DNA of 64,000 nt from Comamonas halotolerans (GTDB taxonomy: Bacteria; Pseudomonadota; Gammaproteobacteria; Burkholderiales; Burkholderiaceae_C): the NCBI RefSeq assembly GCF_030162935.1, contig NZ_JASAUZ010000001.1, positions 496,001-560,000 on the forward strand. The letters run 5' to 3'. Positions 8,599-18,888 of the stretch are shown piece by piece. Below the pieces are notes generated by a model that saw only the letters and a list, made by a program, of their open reading frames with translations, was not told the origin of the DNA and did no database searches. How positions within the stretch are numbered: position 1 is the first letter of the stretch; the number at the start of each line of letters is the position of its first letter. Both the position numbers and the translations under genes were made by a program.

Positions 8599-9246
8599 TC
8601 AGGAGTTCTCGAGGACGATGCCCTCGATGATGTTGGCCACGAATTCGCACTTGTCGGTGATGGTTTCCATCAACTCATACACGGCTTTGAGCTTGATGAG
8701 CTCACGCACATCCTCTTCTTCGCGGAACAGCTTGCTTATTGCAGCACGCAGCACACGGTCGGCATCCGATTCCAGACGGTCAATTTCCTCGCACGTCTTG
8801 AGTGCAGCATCCACTGTAGACTGGTCTGCCAGGTGGTTGAGCAGCTTGACGGCGTCACGCAGGCGCTCACAGCATTTGAGACTCAAGTCCGCCAGACGGT
8901 GGATTTCCTCGGTCATGGTGCGAATGTCATACAGCGCCATGGCCTCCGCCGAGTCCTGAATCAGGTCCGCCACATCATCCATGCTGTTGATCAGGCTATG
9001 GATGTGTTCACGATCGATGGGCGTGATGAATGTCTGGTGCAGCGTTCTGCTCACTTCGGTGGTCACGCGATCAGCAGCAAGCTCGGCGCTATCCACATCA
9101 TTGATGTACTTTTCACGCAAATGGGGATCGTTGTAGTTCGCCACCAGTTGAGAAAAAGCACGTGCTGCCTCAACAATGCGCTCGGCATGTTGATCAAACA
9201 TTACGAAAAAATTGCCTTCGCGCGGCAAGAGCTTGCCAAACAGCAT
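8599..9246 (-). CDS. DUF47 family PhoU-like accessory protein of Pit
   Basis: The 215-residue all-helical protein matches DUF47/YkaA, a distant PhoU relative found in operon with Pit transporters. It contains repeated acidic metal-binding-type helices (SMDDVADLIQD around residue 90, LESDADRVLRA around 155), as in PhoU. The proposed role is regulation of the neighbouring transporter. The start at ATG 9246 has a strong AAGGAG site. It is the first gene of the operon with pitA; a 232-base leader separates it from the Pho box. Confidence 0.9.
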   Translation of the reverse strand: MLFGKLLPREGNFFVMFDQHAERIVEAARAFSQLVANYNDPHLREKYINDVDSAELAADRVTTEVSRTLHQTFITPIDREHIHSLINSMDDVADLIQDSAEAMALYDIRTMTEEIHRLADLSLKCCERLRDAVKLLNHLADQSTVDAALKTCEEIDRLESDADRVLRAAISKLFREEEDVRELIKLKAVYELMETITDKCEFVANIIEGIVLENS

Positions 9247-9478
9247 GAACGCTCCTTAAAGGAATAATGCGAATAAAAGTGGACAACCCACACGCAATCA
9301 ACGTGCAGGCAGCAAAAAAATCTTTGCGTATCCGGCAAACACACCGACGTCGCCCGCAGCCGACGCCTTTCATGCAAGCCATCAACAATGAATAGGCTGC
9401 ATGCTAGCCAAACACTCAGCCCGCATGCATCTGCCGGGATTTTCCATGACAAAGCCATGAAGATTTAATTAAATTTTT

Positions 9479-9508
9479 ATGACAGTCTCATGACAGACCC
9501 TGTAACAG
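9479..9508 (-). promoter_or_regulatory. Probable PhoB-binding Pho box upstream of DUF47-pitA
   Basis: On the minus strand the bases read CTGTTAC, 5 bases, CTGTCAT, 4 bases, CTGTCAT, then an A/T-rich stretch. Two perfect 7-mers at 11-base spacing is the canonical Pho box layout; a third imperfect copy precedes them, and TTTGTCATGG follows near 9445-9453. The 395-base gap 9247-9641 holds nothing else I can name: no open gene and no clear terminator for rarA apart from a short palindrome at 9601-9617. Confidence 0.75.
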
Positions 9509-9641
9509 ACTCTCAAGACGTGAGCACCAACTCTTCTCATGTATCGCTTCTCAGTGCCGATATGAAGCGAGAAAATCGCCAACTCAAACACCCAAGCTTT
9601 TTGTTGCAATGCAACAACAAGAACTGCTCATACGACTGCAA

Positions 9642-10967
9642 TCATGGCTTGCGCTGCTGAGGCGAAGCCGCATTCAATTGCCGCAAATGCTCCAGTTTTT
9701 CACCAATTTTGATTTCCATTCCTCTGGGAACCGGTTGGTAAAAGCGGGGATTCTCCATCCCCTCTGGAAAGTAGTCCTCTCCGGCTGCAAAGCCACCTTC
9801 TTCGTCGTGGGCGTATCGGTAACCCTTACCCCAATCCATGTCTTTCATCATCTTGGTGGGCGCGTTGCGCAAATGCATCGGAATCGGGCGGGTACTTTCG
9901 GTTTTAACCAGGGCTTTCATCTGGTTATAGGCCTTGTAACCCGCGTTGCTCTTCGGCGCGACCGCCAAATACAGCACTGCCTGCGCTAATGCCAGCTCAC
10001 CTTCCGGACTGCCCAAACGCTCATAAGTGGTTGCGGCATCGTTGGCAATTTGCATGGCTCGCGGGTCAGCCAAACCAATGTCCTCCCACGCCATGCGCAC
10101 AATACGCCTTGCCATGTAACGCGGGTCTGCGCCACCATCGAGCATGCGCACCAGCCAATACAAGGCAGCGTCTGGGTCTGAACCGCGCACCGATTTGTGC
10201 AAGGCACTGATGGTGTCGTAGAACTGTTCGCCGCCTTTGTCGTAACGGCGCATGCGCTCGCCCAGCACTTGCAGCAACCAGGCATCGGTGATGGATTCCA
10301 CCTGGGCCTGCTCTGCTGTAATGGACAGTGTCTCCAGCGTATTGAGCAGGCGGCGCGCATCACCATCGGCATAGGCAATCAGGCGCTCCAGCGCATCTTC
10401 GTCAATCGCAGGGACAGCCTGTAACGCCTGCGCTTTGGCCACTATTTGAGCCAAGTCTGCGGGTGTGAGGCTTTGCAGCACATAGACTGCAGCACGACTG
10501 AGCAATGCAGAGTTCACCTCGAACGATGGGTTCTCCGTGGTGGCGCCAATGAAGGTAAAAAGCCCGCTCTCCACATGTGGCAGAAAGGCATCTTGCTGGC
10601 TTTTGTTGAAGCGGTGTACTTCGTCGACAAAAACAATTGTGCGCTGCGGCATCAACCCATTGCGCGCTGCCTCCGCCCTTTCCACCGCCTCACGGATATC
10701 TTTCACCCCTCCCAGCACTGCACTGATGGAGATGAACTGTGCATCAAATGCATCAGCCATCAAACGGGCAATGGTGGTCTTGCCCACACCCGGAGGCCCC
10801 CAAAGAATGCAACTGTGAGGGCGCCCGGACTCAAAAGCCAAGCGCAATGGCATGCCCTCACCCAGCACATGCTGCTGACCTACCACCTCTGCCAGCGTGC
10901 GCGGGCGTAATCGTTCTGGCAACGGCTGATGCAGGGCCGTATCGCCACCTGTTTTGACGTTGGACAA
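9642..10967 (-). CDS. rarA: Replication-associated recombination protein A (RarA/MgsA) AAA+ ATPase
   Basis: RarA is a clamp-loader-like AAA+ ATPase acting at stalled replication forks. The 441 residues show the N-terminal RPRTLAEVVGQQH block, Walker A GPPGVGKT (57-64), Walker B with DEVHRFNKSQQDAF (115-128), sensor 1 GATTENPSFE, and the C-terminal tetramerisation region with GSPEGELALAQ. The start is TTG at 10967 with an AAGGTGA ribosome site 7 bases upstream; no ATG fits better. lolA and ftsK lie nearby on the same strand, but brnQ on the opposite strand separates them from rarA. Confidence 0.94.
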   Translation of the reverse strand: MSNVKTGGDTALHQPLPERLRPRTLAEVVGQQHVLGEGMPLRLAFESGRPHSCILWGPPGVGKTTIARLMADAFDAQFISISAVLGGVKDIREAVERAEAARNGLMPQRTIVFVDEVHRFNKSQQDAFLPHVESGLFTFIGATTENPSFEVNSALLSRAAVYVLQSLTPADLAQIVAKAQALQAVPAIDEDALERLIAYADGDARRLLNTLETLSITAEQAQVESITDAWLLQVLGERMRRYDKGGEQFYDTISALHKSVRGSDPDAALYWLVRMLDGGADPRYMARRIVRMAWEDIGLADPRAMQIANDAATTYERLGSPEGELALAQAVLYLAVAPKSNAGYKAYNQMKALVKTESTRPIPMHLRNAPTKMMKDMDWGKGYRYAHDEEGGFAAGEDYFPEGMENPRFYQPVPRGMEIKIGEKLEHLRQLNAASPQQRKP

Positions 10968-11311
10968 ATCGACTTCACCTTTCAGGGTTGTTTGAGAGTT
11001 TTCCGAATATCAGAAATTCAGATGCGGCAAAATACGTAGTTCAGCGGATCTATGCACTTCTTGCGCGATGGCTACCACCACCAGCTCTGAAGATTGCGTC
11101 ACTCCACCAGCAAGCCACAAGCTTAAATGGTACCGATGCCCGCCTCGTCTGCCTGCGCTGCGATCCACGTTCGGCAACACTCCCAACCTACTGGTTACAC
11201 CCCATTTTGCAACCAGCAAGCACTCTCCTTGATCCGCAAGTTTCTTGAATCACAACAAATTTCCCGCTTGCACGAACACTGCAGCGGTGAATAGGCATTT
11301 CGGTCTTTCCC
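10968..11311. other. Divergent intergenic region between rarA and brnQ
   Basis: This 344-base stretch separates two divergent starts and must hold promoters for both. I see no convincing hexamer pair, no riboswitch fold and no T-box-like leader. An open frame crosses it on the plus strand, but it has no ribosome site and no family resemblance. Confidence 0.4.
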
Positions 11312-12625
11312 ATGAAAATACTCAAGACGCGGGACATCGTCGCCCTCGGCTTCATGACATTTGCGCTGTTCCTGGGCGCAGGCAACATTATTTTTCCACC
11401 GAGCGTCGGCTTGGCGGCTGGTGAATTCCAGTGGTCTGCCGCTTTGGGCTTTTTGCTGACCGGCGTAGGGCTCCCCTTGCTAGGCGTGGTAGCACTGGCG
11501 CGCGTTGGTGGTGGCCTTGACACCCTGACCAGCCCGATTGGCAAACTGGCAGGCTCGTTGATGGGCCTGTCCATCTATCTGACAATTGGCCCGTTCTTTG
11601 CGACACCGCGCACAGCCACCGTGTCATTTGAGGTCGGCATGGCTCCATTTACCGGCAACACGCCCGGCGCCTTGCTGGCCTTCACCATCGGCTACTTCCT
11701 GCTGGTGATGATTCTCTCGCTGTTTCCTGGAAAATTGATGGACAACATCGGCAAGATCATCACTCCAGCACTGATTTTGGTGCTGGCCATTCTGGGAGGA
11801 GCCGCCGCTCTATTCCCCGCCGGAGACATCACCACCCCTGCAGCAGCTTATGCATCCTCGGGCGCTGCTCTGGCTCAGGGTTTTGTACAGGGCTACCAGA
11901 CCATGGATGCACTGGCATCTCTGGTCTTTGGCATTGTGATTGTCGCGTCCATCAAGGCCGCTGGCGTTACCGACTCGAGACTGCACACACGCTACACCAT
12001 CCTGGCAGGCCTGATTGCAGCCACCGGCCTGGGCTTGGTCTATGTTTCACTGATCTATCTGGGTGCCATGAGCGGTACGGTCGTCGCCGCAGACGCCAGC
12101 GGTGTGCAGATTCTGACTTCCTACGTGGAGCGCACTTTTGGCACCAGCGGCATCGTGCTGCTGGCTGCTGTCATTTTGCTGGCATGCCTGACCACTGGCG
12201 TAGGCCTGGTAAGCGCCTGCTCAGCCTATTTCAGCCAATTGCTGGGCGTGAGCTACCGCACCGTCGTGATTGTCATGTCTGTCTTCAGCGCAGCCGTGGC
12301 CAACCAAGGTCTTGCGCAACTGATTGCCGTGGCCGTCCCGGTGCTCTACACCATCTACCCTGTAGCCATTGCACTGATTGCCCTGGGGCTGCTATCCAAA
12401 CTGTGGCGCAACCATCGCCGCGTGTTCATCCCCGTCATGTCCGTGGCCTTGATTTTCGGTTTGATCGATGGCATCAAAGCTGCAGGTTTTGAGAGCATTC
12501 TCCCCTCTGCGCTCACCAACCTTCCAGGCAGCAGCATCGGCCTGGGCTGGCTGATTCCTGTGGCATTGGTCTTGCTGGCTGCAGTCATGCTCGATCGCAT
12601 ACGGTCTAGAGCCAGCACCTCATAA
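11312..12625 (+). CDS. brnQ: Branched-chain amino acid transport system II carrier protein
   Basis: A 437-residue membrane protein of the LIVCS family (sodium- or proton-coupled leucine/isoleucine/valine uptake). It begins MKILKTRDIVALGFMTFALF, with the family blocks FLGAGNIIFPPSVG, YLTIGPFFATPRTATVSFE and the mid-protein FVQGYQTMDALASLVFGIVI. About twelve hydrophobic segments are visible. No Shine-Dalgarno sequence stands out before the ATG. It is a single-gene unit with divergent rarA upstream and a strong terminator 15 bases downstream. Confidence 0.95.
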   Translation: MKILKTRDIVALGFMTFALFLGAGNIIFPPSVGLAAGEFQWSAALGFLLTGVGLPLLGVVALARVGGGLDTLTSPIGKLAGSLMGLSIYLTIGPFFATPRTATVSFEVGMAPFTGNTPGALLAFTIGYFLLVMILSLFPGKLMDNIGKIITPALILVLAILGGAAALFPAGDITTPAAAYASSGAALAQGFVQGYQTMDALASLVFGIVIVASIKAAGVTDSRLHTRYTILAGLIAATGLGLVYVSLIYLGAMSGTVVAADASGVQILTSYVERTFGTSGIVLLAAVILLACLTTGVGLVSACSAYFSQLLGVSYRTVVIVMSVFSAAVANQGLAQLIAVAVPVLYTIYPVAIALIALGLLSKLWRNHRRVFIPVMSVALIFGLIDGIKAAGFESILPSALTNLPGSSIGLGWLIPVALVLLAAVMLDRIRSRASTS

Positions 12626-12640
12626 AGATCTCCCCCCCCC

Positions 12641-12677
12641 AAAAAAGCCCCGCTGGCATAACCAGCGGGGCTTTTTT
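12641..12677. terminator. Bidirectional terminator between brnQ and lolA
   Basis: GCCCCGCTGG/CCAGCGGGGC with a 5-base loop is flanked by A6 and T6 tracts. Directly upstream (12632-12640) is a run of nine C residues. It serves brnQ from the left and lolA from the right. Confidence 0.92.
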
Positions 12678-12695
12678 ATAGCCGATACAAGCTGT

Positions 12696-13331
12696 TTACT
12701 GCTGCATGATGTCCGCGCCCGCAGGTACTTCAAACTTGAAGTGCCCCGCTGGCAGCGATGGCAGAACTTGCAGATTGTTGAAACGGATCACCGAGCGTTG
12801 ACCAAAGCCATCCAGAATGTCCATGGCCGCCAAGGTTTCCCCCTGAAAGCCCACGCGCACATTTTTCAACTGGCCTTCGGCCGCCTTTGGCGTAGCCTCT
12901 ACCCATTGCAGCCCGTCTTCGTCCGGCACCGCCTTCAAGGTGAAATCCTTTTGCAGGCCTGAAAGGTCATTGGCAGAGGCCAAAATGGCAGCAGGTGTAC
13001 TCCCCAAGGCATCGGCCTGCTTGCGCTGTGTGACCTGATTCAAATCCACGTCATACAACCACACCGTATTGCCATCAGCGACGATGGTTTGCTCAAACGG
13101 TTTGGTATAGACGAACTTGAACTGCCCTGGGCGGTGAAACTCAAAATTTCCACTACTGGTTTTGCTGCGCGCAGGCTGCCCTTCTTTTGCAGGCGATGTC
13201 ACTGTCTGTGTGAATTGCGCCTGTCCCGCCTTGGCCGTGCGCATAAAGTGCTCCAGGCTTTGCAGGCCATCAGCCCACGATGCCAGGGGCAAGACACCCA
13301 GTACAGCCAACACGCCTAAGCTTTTCTTCAT
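12696..13331 (-). CDS. lolA: Outer-membrane lipoprotein carrier protein LolA
   Basis: LolA is the periplasmic chaperone that takes lipoproteins from the LolCDE complex to LolB at the outer membrane. The 211-residue precursor has a signal peptide (MKKSLGVLAVLGVLPLASWA, cut before about residue 21) and the LolA fold signatures: GQAQFTQTV, SGNFEFHRPGQFKFVY, and VWLYDVDLNQVTQRK. It lies 39 bases after ftsK on the same strand, a common Burkholderiales arrangement. The inner-membrane partners lolC and lolD are at 50-52 kb in this window. Confidence 0.95.
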   Translation of the reverse strand: MKKSLGVLAVLGVLPLASWADGLQSLEHFMRTAKAGQAQFTQTVTSPAKEGQPARSKTSSGNFEFHRPGQFKFVYTKPFEQTIVADGNTVWLYDVDLNQVTQRKQADALGSTPAAILASANDLSGLQKDFTLKAVPDEDGLQWVEATPKAAEGQLKNVRVGFQGETLAAMDILDGFGQRSVIRFNNLQVLPSLPAGHFKFEVPAGADIMQQ

Positions 13332-13370
13332 TCTTCAGTTCCTTCCTAGTGCCGCACCTGCGGCCACTAT

Positions 13371-15692
13371 TTATTCAGGACGCGCAGGCACCAAAACTTC
13401 ACGTTGACCGCTGCTGGTGAGAGAACTCACCAAGCCCGCACTTTCCATTTGCTCCAGCAAATTGGCCGAGCGGTTGTAACCAATACGCAGCTTGCGCTGT
13501 ACGTACGAGATACTGGCCTTGCGGTCTTTCAAAACAATCTCCACGGCTTGGTCGTACATGGGGTCTTTCTCACCACCTTCACCACCATCACCATCGACGC
13601 CGCCGTCTTCCGAAACAGCGGCTTCCAATACTCCTTCGATGTAATCGGGCTCGCCTTGTTCCTTCAAATAACTCACGACCCGATGTACTTCATCGTCTGA
13701 CACAAAAGCGCCGTGCACGCGAATAGGCAAACCTGTGCCGCTGGCCATATAAAGCATGTCACCCATGCCCAGCAGGCTTTCAGCGCCCATCTGATCTAGA
13801 ACGGTCCGGCTATCAATCTTGGATGACACCTGGAAGGCAATACGTGTCGGAATGTTTGCCTTGATCAAGCCTGTAATCACATCCACGCTGGGACGCTGGG
13901 TGGCCAAAATCAGGTGAATGCCTGCAGCGCGGGCCTTTTGCGCCAGACGGGCAATCAGCTCTTCAATCTTCTTGCCCACCACCATCATCAGATCGGCCAG
14001 CTCATCAATGATGATGACAATGTGTGGCAGACGATCCAGCGGCTCCGGTGACTCAGGCGTCAGGCTGAAAGGGTTACCAATGATTTCGCCCTTTGCCTTG
14101 GCTTCACCAATCTTTGTGTTGTAGCCAGCCAGATTGCGCACACCCAGCTTGGACATCAGCTTGTAGCGGCGCTCCATTTCTGCCACGCACCAGTTCAGGC
14201 CATTGGCAGCCTGCTTCATATCCGTCACCACAGGCGCAAGCAGATGTGGAATACCTTCATACACCGACATTTCCAGCATCTTGGGGTCAATCATCAGCAA
14301 GCGCACATCCTTGGCCTCTGCCTTGTACAGCAGCGACAAGATCATGGCATTGATACCCACAGATTTACCGGAACCCGTGGTACCCGCCACCAGCACGTGG
14401 GGCATTTTGGCCAAGTCAGCAACCACCGGCTTGCCTTCAATGTCCTTGCCCAGTCCCATGGTCAGCAGGCTCTTGGCCTCATGGTAGACCTGAGAGCCCA
14501 GCACTTCGGACAGGCGAATCGACTGGCGCTTGGCGTTGGGCAATTCCAGCGCCATATAGTTTTTCCCAGGGATCGTCTCGATCACACGAATCGACACCAG
14601 TGACAGCGAACGTGCCAGGTCTTTGGCCAGATTCACGACCTGCGAACCCTTCACCCCAGTGGCAGGCTCGATTTCGTAGCGCGTCACCACCGGGCCCGGC
14701 GTAGCCTGCACCACGCGCACCTCGACCCCGAAGTCCTTGAGCTTTTTCTCTATCAGACGGCTGGTCATCTCCAGCGTATCTGCAGACACTGTTTCTTGCT
14801 TGACCGGCGGCGCATCCAGCAAGTCCACTTGCGGCAAGCCCCCTTCATGCATCTGCGTATCTTGAAACAGCGGTTTTTGGCGCTCTTTGAGCACCCGCTC
14901 GCTGGGAGCCGCCGCAGGCGCAGTCGGCGTAATGATCAGCACCGGCTCGTGGTGTGTCTCCTCTATTTCGATGCGCTCTTCTTCCAGCACCTTGGCACGC
15001 GCTTGCGCAGCCTTGCGGCCCTCTGCCAGATCCTTGACCTTTTCACGCTTTTGCTGATTCAGGCGCACCAAAGCTTCGATGCAACCACCCAGCTTTTCTG
15101 CAGAGCGCCCCCAGGAAAACCGGAACACCAGAGACAGCGCCACCACCATCAGCAAAATGCCAATCAGACCCGAGCCGGTAAAGCCCAACCAGCGCACCCC
15201 CGTAAGCCCCAAGGAGTAACCCACCACACCACCTGCATGGCCGGGCAATAGCGATTCAAAGCGGTACAAACGCGACCATTCCAGGGCACAACTCACACCG
15301 ACCAGCAAAAACACGCCAAACCACCATTTCAGGCGCTCGGCCACCGAGATATCCGGCATGCTCAAACCGCGTACCCAGCGCAAAGCGGAACGTGCCAAGG
15401 TATATGCAGCAATCAAAAAAAGCCACCACACCGACATGCCGAAGCCGAAGTAACAGGCATCCGACACCATGGCACCCAGGCGCCCCATCCAGTTGTGCAC
15501 CATGCCGCCATCGCCGCTGCCCGAGGTGGACCACGCCGGATCGACAATGGAATAGCTCAACATCGCCAGCAACCAGAAAAACAGGCCCAGCGACCCTGCG
15601 ATCAAACAAATCTCATGACCAAAGCGCGCCAGACCATTTCGGGGCGCGGATTTGGAAGAATTTGCGTTCAGTGCATTGGAGGAATAAGTCAT
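13371..15692 (-). CDS. ftsK: DNA translocase FtsK
   Basis: FtsK anchors at the division septum and pumps chromosome DNA toward dif. The 773 residues show four N-terminal membrane segments (about 29-50, 82-100, 122-136, 168-190), a short charged linker (about 195-300), the alpha-beta motor with Walker A GTTGSGKS (437-444) and the Walker [11 protein letters not shown] stretch, and a C-terminal winged-helix gamma domain (about 705-760) for KOPS reading. An acidic Gly/Asp/Glu-rich spacer precedes gamma. ATG 15692 matches homologues; the frame is open 63 codons further upstream without family similarity. Confidence 0.96.
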   Translation of the reverse strand: MTYSSNALNANSSKSAPRNGLARFGHEICLIAGSLGLFFWLLAMLSYSIVDPAWSTSGSGDGGMVHNWMGRLGAMVSDACYFGFGMSVWWLFLIAAYTLARSALRWVRGLSMPDISVAERLKWWFGVFLLVGVSCALEWSRLYRFESLLPGHAGGVVGYSLGLTGVRWLGFTGSGLIGILLMVVALSLVFRFSWGRSAEKLGGCIEALVRLNQQKREKVKDLAEGRKAAQARAKVLEEERIEIEETHHEPVLIITPTAPAAAPSERVLKERQKPLFQDTQMHEGGLPQVDLLDAPPVKQETVSADTLEMTSRLIEKKLKDFGVEVRVVQATPGPVVTRYEIEPATGVKGSQVVNLAKDLARSLSLVSIRVIETIPGKNYMALELPNAKRQSIRLSEVLGSQVYHEAKSLLTMGLGKDIEGKPVVADLAKMPHVLVAGTTGSGKSVGINAMILSLLYKAEAKDVRLLMIDPKMLEMSVYEGIPHLLAPVVTDMKQAANGLNWCVAEMERRYKLMSKLGVRNLAGYNTKIGEAKAKGEIIGNPFSLTPESPEPLDRLPHIVIIIDELADLMMVVGKKIEELIARLAQKARAAGIHLILATQRPSVDVITGLIKANIPTRIAFQVSSKIDSRTVLDQMGAESLLGMGDMLYMASGTGLPIRVHGAFVSDDEVHRVVSYLKEQGEPDYIEGVLEAAVSEDGGVDGDGGEGGEKDPMYDQAVEIVLKDRKASISYVQRKLRIGYNRSANLLEQMESAGLVSSLTSSGQREVLVPARPE

Positions 15693-17035
<1,343 letters not shown>

Positions 17036-17100
17036 GCTTTAAACGACGCGGGACGGCATGCTAAAACCCTGTCGTCTCACGCCTTTTTTCAGAAAGCCCG

Positions 17101-17106
17101 TATAAT
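17101..17106 (+). promoter_or_regulatory. Probable -10 box for rpmB-rpmG
   Basis: A perfect TATAAT lies about 157 bases before the rpmB start. The -35 region at the expected distance is poor. If used, the rpmB mRNA has an unusually long leader for a ribosomal protein gene. Confidence 0.45.
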
Positions 17107-17263
17107 CGCTGGCTTTGCTGCAATTGGACTGTGCTTGCACGGCACCTGCTGCAACAAATTTGGGTTACCGCCACCCTTTATCTGGCGAGGTGAGGTTGTC
17201 GACACATCTTTGCTCCTGCAAGGTTCCGGAGTCGGCGACCGTTTCAAATATCGGAGTGTCCAA

Positions 17264-17497
17264 ATGGCACGCGTATGTGAAGTTACGGGCAAGAAGCCCA
17301 TGGTGGGCAACAACGTTTCCCACGCAAACAACAAGACCAAGCGTCGTTTCCTGCCCAACCTGCAGTACCGTCGTTTCTGGGTTGAGAGCGAAAACCGCTG
17401 GGTGCGCCTGCGTGTTTCCAGCGCTGCCCTGCGTCTGATCGACAAGAACGGCATCGACTCCGTGCTCGCAGACATGCGTGCTCGTGGCCAGGCTTAA
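17264..17497 (+). CDS. rpmB: 50S ribosomal protein L28
   Basis: The 77-residue protein starts [23 protein letters not shown], a standard L28 N-terminus, and ends with the [19 protein letters not shown] block. ATG 17264 is set by homology; the frame is open upstream to 17135 without family similarity. It forms a two-gene operon with rpmG, with 20 bases between the genes. Its single Cys (residue 5) shows it is not the zinc-ribbon form. Confidence 0.97.
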   Translation: MARVCEVTGKKPMVGNNVSHANNKTKRRFLPNLQYRRFWVESENRWVRLRVSSAALRLIDKNGIDSVLADMRARGQA

Positions 17498-17517
17498 TTT
17501 CCTCAAGGAGCATAAAA

Positions 17518-17688
17518 ATGGCTGCTAAAGGCGGACGCGAAAAGATCAAGCTGGCTTCGACTGCTGGCACAGGTCACTTCTACACCACAACCAAGAACAA
17601 GAAGACGATGCCTGAAAAGATGTCGATCATCAAGTTCGACCCCAAGGCTCGCAAGCACGTCGAGTACAAGGAAGCCAAGCTGAAGTAA
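17518..17688 (+). CDS. rpmG: 50S ribosomal protein L33
   Basis: This 56-residue gene encodes [20 protein letters not shown] and continues with the [20 protein letters not shown] block, which is L33. It has no cysteine, so it is the zinc-independent form. A good AAGGAG site lies 8 bases upstream. It is cotranscribed with rpmB and followed within 20 bases by a strong terminator. Confidence 0.97.
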   Translation: MAAKGGREKIKLASTAGTGHFYTTTKNKKTMPEKMSIIKFDPKARKHVEYKEAKLK

Positions 17689-17704
17689 TTCAGCCGGCTC
17701 TCGG

Positions 17705-17744
17705 AAAAAAACCGCCACAGCGCAAGCTGGAGGCGGTTTTTTTA
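17705..17744 (+). terminator. Intrinsic terminator of rpmB-rpmG
   Basis: ACCGCC(A)CAGC pairs with GCTGGAGGCGGT around a CGCAA-type loop (minor mismatch) and is followed by seven T residues. It starts 17 bases after the rpmG stop. Confidence 0.88.
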
Positions 17745-17968
17745 TTCCCAGGCCAATACTTGGGCTGCACTTCACGCACTTCAAGCGCTTCAGCCAGAGC
17801 AAGGCAATCCAGTTCAAGGACTTTGATCACATCATGATTGCACTGGCTGTTCTGCAACAGTTCAGTCGAGATGCATCACACCCATGCAGCAAGCTTTTAA
17901 CGCACTAAAAGGTTGCGGTTTATGCTGATCGCATACGATGGATTGATAATTTTCTAGAGGGAGAGCAT

Positions 17969-18484
17969 ATGGCACGAAGCATCGAGATCAAAGCACGCAT
18001 TGATGACCTTGACATGCTCCGAGGAAGGATCAGCCAGCTCGCCACAGCCGGCCCCGCGCTCATCAGCCAGGATGACACCTACTTCCAATGTAACAACGGA
18101 CGACTCACGCTGCGCCAGTTCAGTGACGGCAACGGAGAGCTGATCTTTTATCAGCGCAGCGCCAAGAGCGGCCCGGACGAATCCATTTTTTCCAAATCAC
18201 CCACCACCCAGCCTGACTCGCTGCGGGCCCTGCTCAGCCATGCTTATGGTCAGATTGGGCGTGTGAAGAAAATGCGCACTTTGTTCTTTGTTGACCGCAC
18301 ACGCGTGCATGTTGACTGGATTCAGGACCTTGGCCACTTCATTGAGATCCAGACTGAACTCGCAGATAACGAGCCCTCATCCAATGGTGCAATGATTACC
18401 GAAATGCTCATGGAGAAGCTCGGGGTTCCGCTGGACTCGCTGCTTCACGAGTCCTATTTGGATCTCATCACCAAAAAGCGGTAA
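17969..18484 (+). CDS. CYTH domain protein (class IV adenylate cyclase / triphosphatase family)
   Basis: A 171-residue single-domain CYTH protein. The N-terminus MARSIEIKARID is the variant of the family ExExK strand in which the first Glu is replaced. Further tunnel residues follow in QDDTYFQ, GRLTLRQF, GELIFYQR and the late HFIEIQTEL strand. CYTH enzymes act on triphosphorylated substrates such as ATP, thiamine triphosphate or inorganic triphosphate with divalent metal; I cannot choose among them. A strong GGGAGAG site precedes ATG 17969. It is monocistronic, between two terminators. Confidence 0.8.
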   Translation: MARSIEIKARIDDLDMLRGRISQLATAGPALISQDDTYFQCNNGRLTLRQFSDGNGELIFYQRSAKSGPDESIFSKSPTTQPDSLRALLSHAYGQIGRVKKMRTLFFVDRTRVHVDWIQDLGHFIEIQTELADNEPSSNGAMITEMLMEKLGVPLDSLLHESYLDLITKKR

Positions 18485-18522
18485 ACATTTTCAACACTCC
18501 TTGCATGCATTTTTTGCATGTG

Positions 18523-18549
18523 AAGCGCCCTCTTTGGAGGGCTTTTTTA
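18523..18549 (+). terminator. Intrinsic terminator after the CYTH gene
   Basis: GCCCTC/GAGGGC with a TTTG loop is followed by six T residues, about 40 bases after the stop codon. It insulates the CYTH gene from the downstream riboswitch promoter. Confidence 0.88.
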
Positions 18550-18562
18550 TTGCATGCGCAAC

Positions 18563-18591
18563 TTGGAACGATCTCCGGCTAGGCATAGAAT
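18563..18591 (+). promoter_or_regulatory. Probable sigma-70 promoter of the riboswitch-ribH transcript
   Basis: TTGGAA, a 17-base spacer, and TAGAAT, with four and five matches to consensus. The predicted transcript start near 18598 puts the riboswitch about 30 bases into the leader. Confidence 0.6.
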
Positions 18592-18626
18592 CAACTTTGT
18601 CGCCGCTTATTGAAAGTAGCGACATA

Positions 18627-18772
18627 CGTTCTCAGGGCGGGGTGAAATTCCCCACCGGCGGTGAGCAACCTTGGTTGCAAGCCCGCGAGCGCTTGCAGAA
18701 GCAATTGTGCAAGGTCAGCAGACCAAGTGAGATTCTTGGGCCGACGGTAACAGTCCGGATGAAAGAGAAACG
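18627..18772 (+). ncRNA. FMN riboswitch (RFN element)
   Basis: The conserved RFN segments occur in order: the 5' P1 strand with CTCAGGGCGGGGTGAAATTC, then CCCACCGGCGGT, GAGCAACCTTGG with GCCCGCGAGCG, GGTCAGCAGACC, GATTCTTGGGCCGACGGT, CAGTCCGGATGAAAGAGAA and the closing P1 strand. It lies 116 bases before the lumazine synthase start. No intrinsic terminator is visible between the aptamer and the gene; a GCGCGC pair at 18814/18844 could form a stem. Control may be by ribosome-site access or Rho. Confidence 0.95.
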
Positions 18773-18888
18773 TGAAGCTAGTCCTATCCAGCTTTTGGAC
18801 AGTGCGCTTGTCTGCGCGCCTGTTCTTGGCTGCGTCTGCCTTCGCGCGCCCTGATTCATTTGTTCTACGTCTTAGAAAGACTCAAACC

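Noticed and set aside
9601-9617. TTGTTGC/GCAACAA palindrome as a rarA terminator
   Set aside because: No T tract follows on the minus strand, and the stem is short.
10988-11248. An 86-codon plus-strand gene in the rarA-brnQ gap
   Set aside because: No ribosome site, no family match, and it overlaps the divergent promoter region.
17041-17100. A trxB intrinsic terminator before rpmB
   Set aside because: The GACGCGGGAC/CCCTGTCGTC region has a T tract but the arms do not pair well.
18772-18888. N-terminal extension of the lumazine synthase starting at 18772
   Set aside because: It begins in the riboswitch P1 stem and adds a non-homologous stretch; ATG 18889 fits the family.
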